A stretch of 10,113 nucleotides of DNA from MGIIb-O5 sp036154155 (GTDB taxonomy: Archaea; Thermoplasmatota; Poseidoniia; Poseidoniales; Thalassarchaeaceae), in NCBI GenBank assembly GCA_036154155.1, contig JAYZLP010000019.1, forward strand, positions 1 to 10,113, written 5' to 3'. A program made the position numbers and the translations under genes. Within the stretch, counting starts at the first letter, position 1; each line of letters begins with the position of its first letter. Positions 3,879 through 10,113 of the stretch are shown here, one piece after another. The notes beneath the pieces are model-generated. The model was not told the DNA's origin. It saw only the letters and a program-made list of their open reading frames with translations, and made no database searches.

Positions 3879-6197
3879 ATGACAAGACTACATGTAATGA
3901 TAGCAAGCCTAATTCTGGTCTCTGCCCCTCTAGCTGGGTGCCTCGACGAGGAACTCATTGACGACATCCTCGGATGCATGGACGAGAACGCCGCAAATTA
4001 CGACGATAATGCTACCTCCGAGTTAGTAGGGGACTGCATTTACATGGCCTCAATGGAGACTTTCATCGAGGCCATGACTGATATGGGAAGCATCGAAGAC
4101 ATGCTAGAAGAGAGCCCCAAGGCAGGATACTCCCAGTCGATTTCATCGAGCGAGTGGAACCAAGATATGGGGATGCAGATGGATCTCGAGATAGAGGACA
4201 CTGTAATGGTGGATCTCGACAACGACGCAGTCTATGTTCACAACTCAATTTCAATCGTAGGGTTGTTGCAAATGGGATATACTCATGTGCAGGTCGGTGA
4301 GATTGTCAATATCCACGCCTTGTCCGGAGGAATGCTGGTCGAGGATGGAACAGGATCCGTTTCATTCCAAACTCGAGATGCAACCCCCAATGTTTTGGAG
4401 GTAATCGCAGAACAGTCCGGACTCTTCACTGGAGAAGATGGGGATGATGGGGATGATGATGGGGATGATGAGTTCCCGGAAGACGCAGAAATTACAATCA
4501 CTATGAGCGACGATATGGAGTCCCAGACCATGACAATGGCGTATACCGAGGATGGCGCAGAGATCACTATGACCATTCACATAGATCAGAATGAGGACCT
4601 TATGTCCTTCAGCATGGAAAGCGACAACGGCTCTGCGACCTCGTCAATGACGTACGAGATGATGTGGGGAGATTCGATAGTCATCGAGGTGGATGAGACC
4701 CTGCCAAAGACCTCGAACCCAATCTGGTTCGAGGAGGGCCAAGATGACGATGAGGAGTGGGACGACGGGGAAGGCATGTTCCCCTGCGACAACGGCAATG
4801 AGGTTCCATGGGACTATGTTAACGATGGCTGGGACGACTGCGGCGACGGCTCCGACGAGTTTGACGATGACGGCGATGACGGCGATGGCCCCCCCACTCC
4901 AGAGGAGGCCATGGAGTCCGTAGATGCGAATGGCGATGGATACATGAGCTACCAGGAGTTCCAGGACGCCTGGGATTCCGATCCAGAAAACCCCGAACTC
5001 GACTACGACGAGGTCACAATCCTGTTCGATGATTGCGACTACGATGACAGCGACCTTATCGATATCGACGAGATGCAGTGCTTCATCGACGGCATAGTAG
5101 ACACTCTACCCGATGAGGGTGATGAGGATGATGATGGGGATGATGGGGATGATGAGCAGATGTTCGGCCATATAGACACGGACGGCGACGGCTATGTGAG
5201 CATCCAAGACATCATCGATTTCAGCAACGAGGGAGGAGACGATTCGGATGATGAGGTCGACGAGGAGGAATTGTCCGACTGGTTTTCCTGGTGCGATACC
5301 GATGGGGACGACTTGCTCAATCTCGATGAATTTACTACCTGTGTTGAGGATGACGACGGTGACGGTGGCGATGATGATGGAAACGATATCTATTGGCAAT
5401 CTTACTATGGAGGCTACTGTGAATGGGAAGGCGATTCAGATGGTGATGATACTAGATGGTGGTGTAAGGAATCTCAGGACGATGAGTACTGGAACGAATG
5501 GTGGTATTACTGTGAGCACCATGACTCAGACTGGCACTGCACTGACGACTTAGGACAGAGCGAGGAATTCGAGCACTCTGCGGACGGAGACGAGTGGTCA
5601 GGTTCAGACGATGGCGATGATGGCGATGATGGCGATGATGGCGAAGAGATGTTCACATGCGACAACGGCGATGAGGTACCGATGGACTGGGTCAACGATG
5701 GCTGGGACGACTGCGGCGACGGCTCTGACGAGTTTGACGATGGCGGCGATGATGATCAGCACGACACACTACCGGAGTCAGCTACCCTAATTGTCGCAGA
5801 GAACCAGACACTTAACGCCCCGATCATGGACTTCGAGGCTCACTTCCTCAGCGACTGCGCGGAAGAGTATGATGAGGATGAAGGGCAGATGATTCAGCCG
5901 GACCTAAGCGACTGCACAATCGAGTTCAGCATCCCACTGACCGGCGGAGAAGCGGAAGGTGTTACGATTACTTACACTGATCACGATGGTGACGGGCTAG
6001 TCTCTCCCGGGGATGAGGTGTCTGTTGAATGGGGCGAGTATGATGGCGAGGAGATTGACAAGCTGGAGTTCTACGATACTTGGGCATCCGAGTACTCATC
6101 AGACTCAGCGGCTATGCCGCCTGCATTACCCGGATTTGGGGCAGTACTCGGTGCACTGGGCCTCCTAGGCGCTGCTATCGCTAGCCGAAGGGACTGA
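3879..6197 (+). CDS. giant acidic surface lipoprotein with EF-hands, LDLa-like repeats and PGF-CTERM-like tail
   Basis: A 772-residue exported protein of unknown function. Residues 1-21 form a lipoprotein signal ending in LAGC (Cys21 would be lipidated). Residues 32-55 hold a Cys-bracketed GCMDENAANYDDNA...GDCIY motif. About 85-275 is a beta-rich region without recognisable homology. Two LDL-receptor-class-A-like repeats lie at 301-327 and 592-618. Four EF-hand loops start at Asp349, Asp387, Asp433 and Asp473, with a fifth EF-like loop at 701-712. Residues 505-554 are rich in Trp, Tyr and Cys. Asp-Gly linkers occur at 187-198, 412-426 and 577-588. The tail is PGF (751-753), a hydrophobic segment and SRRD, as in PGF-CTERM proteins cut by archaeosortase. 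By my count Asp+Glu make up 235 residues against only 9 Lys/Arg. Probable role: calcium-binding cell-surface protein. It sits just upstream of an ABC/FtsX transporter. Confidence 0.92.
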   Translation: MTRLHVMIASLILVSAPLAGCLDEELIDDILGCMDENAANYDDNATSELVGDCIYMASMETFIEAMTDMGSIEDMLEESPKAGYSQSISSSEWNQDMGMQMDLEIEDTVMVDLDNDAVYVHNSISIVGLLQMGYTHVQVGEIVNIHALSGGMLVEDGTGSVSFQTRDATPNVLEVIAEQSGLFTGEDGDDGDDDGDDEFPEDAEITITMSDDMESQTMTMAYTEDGAEITMTIHIDQNEDLMSFSMESDNGSATSSMTYEMMWGDSIVIEVDETLPKTSNPIWFEEGQDDDEEWDDGEGMFPCDNGNEVPWDYVNDGWDDCGDGSDEFDDDGDDGDGPPTPEEAMESVDANGDGYMSYQEFQDAWDSDPENPELDYDEVTILFDDCDYDDSDLIDIDEMQCFIDGIVDTLPDEGDEDDDGDDGDDEQMFGHIDTDGDGYVSIQDIIDFSNEGGDDSDDEVDEEELSDWFSWCDTDGDDLLNLDEFTTCVEDDDGDGGDDDGNDIYWQSYYGGYCEWEGDSDGDDTRWWCKESQDDEYWNEWWYYCEHHDSDWHCTDDLGQSEEFEHSADGDEWSGSDDGDDGDDGDDGEEMFTCDNGDEVPMDWVNDGWDDCGDGSDEFDDGGDDDQHDTLPESATLIVAENQTLNAPIMDFEAHFLSDCAEEYDEDEGQMIQPDLSDCTIEFSIPLTGGEAEGVTITYTDHDGDGLVSPGDEVSVEWGEYDGEEIDKLEFYDTWASEYSSDSAAMPPALPGFGAVLGALGLLGAAIASRRD
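4437..4472 (+). repeat. GAT/GGG-GAT in-frame tandem repeat (Asp-Gly linker 1)
   Basis: Imperfect tandem units of GATGGGGAT/GATGAT encode the DGDDGDDDGDDE linker. All units are multiples of three, so copy-number change keeps the frame. Confidence 0.8.
4818..4869 (+). repeat. 52-bp direct repeat, copy 1 (LDLa-like calcium box)
   Basis: Encodes the second half of the first LDLa-like repeat (VNDGWDDCGDGSDEFDD). It matches 5691-5742 with 2 differences in 52 bases, both at third codon positions. Confidence 0.85.
5112..5156 (+). repeat. GAT/GAG/GGG-rich in-frame tandem repeat (Asp-Gly linker 2)
   Basis: Imperfect GAT-based repeat encoding an Asp/Glu/Gly linker between the two EF-hand pairs. Confidence 0.7.
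5607..5642 (+). repeat. GATGGCGAT tandem repeat (Asp-Gly linker 3)
   Basis: Four near-perfect 9-bp units (GATGATGGC-type) encode DDG repeated, just before the second LDLa-like repeat. The third-base choice (GGC) differs from linkers 1 and 2 (GGG), so this array was homogenised separately. Confidence 0.8.
5691..5742 (+). repeat. 52-bp direct repeat, copy 2 (LDLa-like calcium box)
   Basis: Second copy of the 4818-4869 repeat, in the same reading frame of the same gene, with two silent differences. Confidence 0.85.
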
Positions 6198-6207
6198 GAA
6201 CGCCTTT

Positions 6208-6226
6208 CTGCCCACGTAGTGGGCAG
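6208..6226 (+). other. perfect 8-bp inverted repeat after the surface protein gene
   Basis: CTGCCCAC-GTA-GTGGGCAG can form a hairpin with an 8-bp stem and 3-nt loop, starting 10 nt after the TGA at 6195-6197. No T-run follows, so it is not a bacterial-style terminator. It could be an mRNA 3'-end stabiliser or a dyad operator upstream of the transporter genes. The rest of the 73-base gap (6198-6270) holds a weaker CCGC-CTT-GCGG hairpin (6248-6258) and no clear TATA box or SD for the next gene. Confidence 0.55.
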
Positions 6227-6270
6227 TCGATACGTCCTTACCCCCCGCCGCCTTGCGGAATAGCGTTAGC

Positions 6271-7086
6271 ATGAGCGCCCCATTGGTCACAATCAGGAAT
6301 CTGGAGAGGCACTACGAGATGCCATCCGGGGTCGTCAAGGCCCTCGACGGGATAGACTTCGAGATGTCAGAGGGCGAGAGGGTGATACTGCTTGGCCCCT
6401 CTGGATCAGGCAAGACCACACTTCTGAATTGCCTATCCGCTTTGGACACGCCCACGTCCGGGACATACATGTTCGACGGCAAGGAAGTCCCAGTGGCGCC
6501 AGAGGAAAAGAAGAGGATCAGAATGGGAACCAATCACTGGACAATGAGGCCCTTTAATTGGGTGCTCGGCATCTTACTGTCCCCGGTTGAGTATTTCACC
6601 CACTCTAGGCCCGAGGCGAAGGCGAACGAACTCATGACGTCATTCAGGAGGGACAACATCGGATACGTCTTCCAATTCTTCAACCTGCTTCAGGATCTGA
6701 CGGTCCTCGAGAACATCCTCCTCATTCAGGAGCTCGCTGATGGAAGGGACGAGGAGCGAGCACGTAACCTGCTCAAGCTAGTTGGATTGGAGGAAGAGAT
6801 GGATCGATTCCCCGCAGAGATCAGTGGGGGTCAGCAGCAGAGGGTCGCCATAGCCAGGAGCCTCGCAAAGAGGCCACGGCTGCTTCTGGGCGACGAGCTA
6901 ACTGGGAACCTGGACACAGAGACCTCTAACACCGTCATGGAGGTTCTAGTCAAGGCATGCGATGCAGAGGGAATCACCTGCGTTTTCGTAACCCATGACG
7001 AGTCACTGGTCGAATACGCCACTAGGGTGGTAAGATTGGATAGTGGAATAATCCTTTCAGACGAGATTGTCGAATGGTGGGGCTAA
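6271..7086 (+). CDS. MacB/LolD-type ABC transporter ATP-binding protein with mid-domain insertion
   Basis: Cytoplasmic ATPase partner of the downstream FtsX-type permease. From the ATG at 6271 it has 271 residues (an in-frame TTG at 6253 would add six). Walker A GPSGSGKTT at 42-50, Q-loop Gln135 in GYVFQ, signature SGGQQQR at 185-191, Walker B LLLGDE ending at Asp208-Glu209, D-loop GNLD at 212-215, switch His242. FxxxNLLQDLTVLEN after the Q-loop is typical of the MacB/LolD/FtsE group. Two oddities: residues ~75-124, between the GKEV strand and FRRDNIGYVFQ, form an insertion about 35-40 residues longer than usual with a hydrophobic, aromatic WTMRPFNWVLGILL core; and the usual DEPTGNLD reads DELTGNLD. 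Length is above the usual ~225-235 because of the insertion. Its stop is 9 nt before the permease start, so the pair is an operon. Confidence 0.95.
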   Translation: MSAPLVTIRNLERHYEMPSGVVKALDGIDFEMSEGERVILLGPSGSGKTTLLNCLSALDTPTSGTYMFDGKEVPVAPEEKKRIRMGTNHWTMRPFNWVLGILLSPVEYFTHSRPEAKANELMTSFRRDNIGYVFQFFNLLQDLTVLENILLIQELADGRDEERARNLLKLVGLEEEMDRFPAEISGGQQQRVAIARSLAKRPRLLLGDELTGNLDTETSNTVMEVLVKACDAEGITCVFVTHDESLVEYATRVVRLDSGIILSDEIVEWWG

Positions 7087-7090
7087 GGTG
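7086..7090 (+). promoter_or_regulatory. Shine-Dalgarno site for the FtsX-type permease
   Basis: AGGTG matches the archaeal SD GGAGGTG and lies 5 nt before the TTG at 7096, overlapping the TAA of the ATPase gene. It supports the TTG start. Confidence 0.6.
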
Positions 7091-7095
7091 GTTTT

Positions 7096-9516
7096 TTGTC
7101 TGCGCTACTCACAAAAAGACTCGCTAGGAGCCTCTGGAAAACGAAGCTCAGACTGACGGCAGTCGTCCTGATGGTGACAGTGGGAGTCTTTGCAGGAATT
7201 TCTTTCGGAACTTACGCCAACTCAACTCAATCGATGTACGCGGATATTTACGAGGATGACGAAGACGGAGTCAACCTCCCGGATATTTGGGCTGAGAACA
7301 CGGTCGGCTTCTGGGAGGGAGAAGACGCCGAATCCCTCTGTCAGGAGATTTCCGAAGAATGGCCATCCGGATCAGCACCAATGAGCTACTGCGAGCCTAG
7401 GGTTAGGGTCAGTGGACTAATGTTTGAATCCGAATCAACAATTCCTGCAATTTGGTATGGAATAGACGAGGGAGTGGTTGACAGGGTTTGGATGCCAGAG
7501 GATGATTGCTGCCCTGGAAGGCTCGCCATCCAGGAGGATGAGATAGTCATAGACGGGCATGCGGTTGAAGGATTGGGAATAAGTGTCGGCGACAATGTAA
7601 CCATTGGGGCAGGGCAGGGCAGACTGGACTACCGAGTGGTGGGGATAGGGTACTACTCGTCCCTCTTTTACTTCGCTGTAGACGGCTCCATTGTCCCAGC
7701 AGAGTCGGGAACATTAGTCTCGGGATATTTGTCCGACTCGGGAATTTCCAGACTCACAAATTTGTCCCAGGGAAGTGCCAACCTACTCCTGATAGACGTC
7801 GAAGGGAATCCTGAGTACGACCTTCAGGACACGGATGAGAACGAGGGAGAGGCCCTCAACGTCATTATTGAATCAGTAAACTCAGTCTTGGAGTCGTCTT
7901 CTGAATCCCCAGTAATCACCTACGACCGATCCGGTGTTCAATCAGTAGAATTTCTGCGTCAGGACGCCAAAAGTGCTGCTGACACGTTCCCGTACATCAC
8001 CGGGATGCTAGCCATGGTTGCTGGGATCACTATCTTCCTCAGCCTGCAGAGGCTCATACAGTCCCAGTCTAGGGAAATAGCAATTCTCAGAACTCTGGGG
8101 ATACCTAGGTCGGCAATCATTCCCGGATTCATGGCTGCCCCTCTCGTCATGGGATTAATCGGATCAACTTTGGGAATACTCCTCGGGGCCTTTTTCGGCG
8201 GACCAGCCATGGTATCACTTTACGAGTCTGTTATCGGAATTCCTGCCATAGGATTCTACACAGAACCCTCACTGATTTTCGAGATTCTCGCCATTACAAT
8301 GCTCGTTGTCATGATCTCTGGCATCAGGCCGGCCTTGCAGGCCTCGAGGACCCAGCCATTGGAGGTTCTGAGGGGTGAAAACGAAATCAGGCTGTCATCG
8401 AGATGGGTCCAGGAAGCAACATCAAGGCTCCCCTCAACAATTGGTCTGACGGTCAGGTCAAGCATCAGGAAGCCAGCCCGCATGCTCATGACTTTCCTAG
8501 CAGTCGGACTCTCGATGGTAATCTTCGGAACCATGACCATGATGATGGACTCCATGGACGATATTTTCGGGAATGATGGCATCAACTGGGACGCCCAAGT
8601 AAACGTCCTACCAGGGGGGGAGGGACCCGTCATTGAATGGGCCAATGAGGCGGGGGCAGATTACGAGCAACTCCTAGTTTTCCCAGGGAGTGCCGAGGGG
8701 GACGGAAGAATATTCTCGGCATACGGCTTGGACGAATTCTCCACCTCACGGGAGTCCATGATAACGTTGGAAATTCTAGAAGGTTCGATACCGGAGAAGG
8801 ACAGGAATATTCCACAGGTTTTGGTAGACGAGGGGACAATGAAATTCCTAGGATGGGAGGTCGGGGAGACGCACACACTAGTCTTCGGCACCAAGTCCAC
8901 CGATGTTGAAATTTCAGGGACCTCCATGGAAATGTCCAGAACGGTATACTTCCATCGCAACGACCTCTCCGAGATAACGGGTATCGAGGCGACCTCGATA
9001 CTCCTCTCACTTCCCGAGCAGGTCGAAGTAGATGGCCAGTTGGCAGACCTCTCGGTGGGAATCACCGAGAAGCAGGACCTCATCGACTCCTTCGACGCCC
9101 TTATGGAGCTCCAGAAGGGAGTATACAACTCAATCATGGCACTAGGGGTCATCATAGCGATTGCTGTACTGTTCAACACCCTTCTGATGAACCTCTCTGA
9201 GAGGGATACAGAGCTAGCCACGCTGAGGGTCCTGGGAGCTCCCATCTCCAAGATCAGGATGATGATGCTGGGCGAGAACATAGCGATAGGGCTGATAGGC
9301 GGAATCCTAGCAGTGTTCTTCACTGTCCTAATGGCTCAGTCATTCATCGCCTCATTGGTCAATTGGTCGTTTTACTTCACTCTCCAGCCCCAAACCTCAG
9401 CGATATTCGAACTAGTCGGGGTCGTGATTGCGATCTCCGCCCTCTGCACGCCCTACGGATCTTGGAGAGTCAGTAGGATGAATCTAGTGGAGAAGGTAAA
9501 GGACCTATCTCAGTAG
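7096..9516 (+). CDS. FtsX/MacB-type ABC transporter permease (duplicated, eight membrane segments)
   Basis: Membrane partner of the preceding ATPase, 806 residues. Hydrophobic segments at about 19-37, 298-317, 343-369, 391-412, 462-483, 677-698, 725-749 and 767-787 give two repeats of one helix, a large extracytoplasmic domain, then three helices. The extracytoplasmic parts are ~40-297 and ~485-675. Each FtsX domain has the cytoplasmic coupling motif: REIAILRTLGIPRSAI (326-341) and DTELATLRVLGAPISKI (704-720). This duplicated layout occurs in large FtsX-family permeases of archaea and bacteria, which act in lipoprotein release, peptide or antibiotic efflux, or envelope remodelling rather than classical import. 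The first outer domain has cysteines 82, 99, 138 and 139, suitable for disulfides. Cargo unknown; the acidic lipoprotein upstream is a candidate only by position. TTG start supported by SD. Confidence 0.93.
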   Translation: MSALLTKRLARSLWKTKLRLTAVVLMVTVGVFAGISFGTYANSTQSMYADIYEDDEDGVNLPDIWAENTVGFWEGEDAESLCQEISEEWPSGSAPMSYCEPRVRVSGLMFESESTIPAIWYGIDEGVVDRVWMPEDDCCPGRLAIQEDEIVIDGHAVEGLGISVGDNVTIGAGQGRLDYRVVGIGYYSSLFYFAVDGSIVPAESGTLVSGYLSDSGISRLTNLSQGSANLLLIDVEGNPEYDLQDTDENEGEALNVIIESVNSVLESSSESPVITYDRSGVQSVEFLRQDAKSAADTFPYITGMLAMVAGITIFLSLQRLIQSQSREIAILRTLGIPRSAIIPGFMAAPLVMGLIGSTLGILLGAFFGGPAMVSLYESVIGIPAIGFYTEPSLIFEILAITMLVVMISGIRPALQASRTQPLEVLRGENEIRLSSRWVQEATSRLPSTIGLTVRSSIRKPARMLMTFLAVGLSMVIFGTMTMMMDSMDDIFGNDGINWDAQVNVLPGGEGPVIEWANEAGADYEQLLVFPGSAEGDGRIFSAYGLDEFSTSRESMITLEILEGSIPEKDRNIPQVLVDEGTMKFLGWEVGETHTLVFGTKSTDVEISGTSMEMSRTVYFHRNDLSEITGIEATSILLSLPEQVEVDGQLADLSVGITEKQDLIDSFDALMELQKGVYNSIMALGVIIAIAVLFNTLLMNLSERDTELATLRVLGAPISKIRMMMLGENIAIGLIGGILAVFFTVLMAQSFIASLVNWSFYFTLQPQTSAIFELVGVVIAISALCTPYGSWRVSRMNLVEKVKDLSQ

Positions 9517-9524
9517 GACTTGGT

Positions 9525-10113
9525 ATGCGTGTCGTCACCTGGAACCTGAATGGCATCAGGGCGGCTCACAGGAAGGGCCTGTATGACTTCGTTGACCGGA
9601 TAGACGCCGACGTCATGCTATTCCAAGAAGTCAGGGCCCTCCCCGAGCAGATGCCCAAGGACTGGTCCGAGCCAGAGGGTTACGACGTAATCTGGCATCC
9701 CGCCCAGAGGAAGGGCTACTCGGGCGTGATGTCGTGCTCCAGAGTGGGAATGGAGGAGATGGGCAGGGGGATAGACACTGATCTGGACGAGGTCAGGGAC
9801 CCCGAGGGGAGGGTACTGCATACCAAGCACAATGGGATGCACTGCGTCAACATATACCTCCCGAACGGATCATCCAGGGATGACAGGCAGGCATACAAGG
9901 ACCAATGGATAGAGGACTTGATGGAATGGGCCGAGATGTTCGTAGGATCCGATGAACCGGCACTTCTCTGTGGCGATCTGAACATCGCTCACACTGAGGA
10001 CGACATTTGGGACCCAAAGGGGAACAAGAGGTCATCCGGTTTCCTGATGCACGAGAGGGAATGGTTCACGAGGCTCTTGGAGAGGGGGTGGCACGATCTT
10101 CTCAGAATTCACG
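9525..10113 (+). CDS. xthA: exodeoxyribonuclease III / AP endonuclease (3' truncated by window end)
   Basis: DNA repair enzyme that cuts 5' to abasic sites and removes nucleotides from 3' ends (EEP/ExoIII family, Mg-dependent). 196 codons are visible of about 255-270 expected. Conserved residues in order: Asn7 in TWNLNGIRAA, Glu35 in FQEVRA (metal ligand; the family usually has QETK), YSGVMS (65-70), Tyr111 in NIYLPNG, and Asp151/Asn153 in GDLNIAHTEDDIWDPKGNK. SSGFLMHEREWF (170-181) matches the NSGFLPEERxWF of bacterial XthA. The final catalytic Asp and Asp-His residues lie past the window. The ATG is 8 nt after the permease stop. No strong SD is seen; translation may be coupled. Functional link to the transporter is not implied. 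Confidence 0.94.
   Translation, partial: MRVVTWNLNGIRAAHRKGLYDFVDRIDADVMLFQEVRALPEQMPKDWSEPEGYDVIWHPAQRKGYSGVMSCSRVGMEEMGRGIDTDLDEVRDPEGRVLHTKHNGMHCVNIYLPNGSSRDDRQAYKDQWIEDLMEWAEMFVGSDEPALLCGDLNIAHTEDDIWDPKGNKRSSGFLMHEREWFTRLLERGWHDLLRIH

Noticed and set aside
3686..3979. 97-codon minus-strand ORF containing CRGQDLNLRS and similar strings
   Set aside because: It is the antisense translation of the tRNA-Leu gene and its flanks; this kind of peptide is a known artefact of reading tRNA genes as protein.
4437..5642. GAT-rich repeats as a possible CRISPR or non-coding satellite
   Set aside because: The repeats are in frame within a continuous coding region, encode Asp-Gly linkers and have no unique spacers.
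6208..6226. Inverted repeat as an intrinsic terminator
   Set aside because: No T-run follows the stem, and archaeal termination relies mainly on U-tracts, so I list it only as a dyad of unknown role.
6253..6270. TTG at 6253 as the ATPase start
   Set aside because: The ATG at 6271 gives the normal family N-terminus and the six extra codons coincide with part of a small hairpin; neither start has a clear SD, so this is a preference, not proof.
8661..9323. 220-codon minus-strand ORF opposite the FtsX permease
   Set aside because: Antisense shadow of the permease; Ser/Ile-rich translation with no recognisable motif, and no ribosome-binding site that I can see.

Overview
The window looks like chromosomal DNA of a marine planktonic euryarchaeon, most probably Marine Group II (Candidatus Poseidoniales) or a close relative. 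Supporting signs are a PGF-CTERM-like archaeal sorting tail on a lipobox-bearing secreted protein, frequent TTG/GTG starts with GGAGG/AGGTG-type ribosome-binding sites, a bacterial-type glycerol-3-phosphate dehydrogenase, Asp-rich surface proteins with EF-hand and LDLa-like repeats, and moderate GC content. The taxonomic placement is inference; no 16S or marker gene is present.

Layout. (1) 1-2358, + strand: a three-gene PhnD-PhnC-PhnE type ABC importer, consisting of the C-terminal part of the substrate-binding protein (cut by the window start), the ATPase and the permease. ATPase and permease overlap by 4 nt, so they are probably translationally coupled. The binding protein carries transferrin-like signatures, so the substrate could be Fe(III) or another (oxy)anion rather than a phosphonate. 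(2) 2329-3633, - strand: gpsA followed by a small winged-helix-like gene, which is convergent with and overlaps the end of phnE. (3) 3727-3811, + strand: tRNA-Leu(UAG) with encoded CCA. (4) 3879-6197, + strand: a 772-residue, extremely acidic, multi-domain surface lipoprotein. It has a lipobox, an N-terminal Cys-bracketed motif, two EF-hand pairs, two degenerate LDL-receptor-class-A repeats, a Trp/Tyr/Cys-rich module, Asp-Gly linkers and a PGF-CTERM-like tail. (5) 6271-9516, + strand: an ATPase plus FtsX/MacB-type permease pair with an unusual insertion in the ATPase. (6) 9525 to the end, + strand: the N-terminal three quarters of an exonuclease III/AP endonuclease, cut by the window end.

How it may work together. 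The first block is a nutrient importer. The gpsA product supplies sn-glycerol-3-phosphate, a bacterial-type lipid backbone precursor that is unusual for archaea. The acidic protein is likely a calcium-binding cell-surface protein. The MacB-like transporter next to it could act on lipoproteins or other envelope cargo, but that link rests only on adjacency. The most unusual content is the modular architecture of the 3879-6197 protein and the transferrin-like features of the importer's binding protein. There is no intergenic stretch over 300 bases; the largest gaps (3634-3726, 3812-3878, 6198-6270) are described below.
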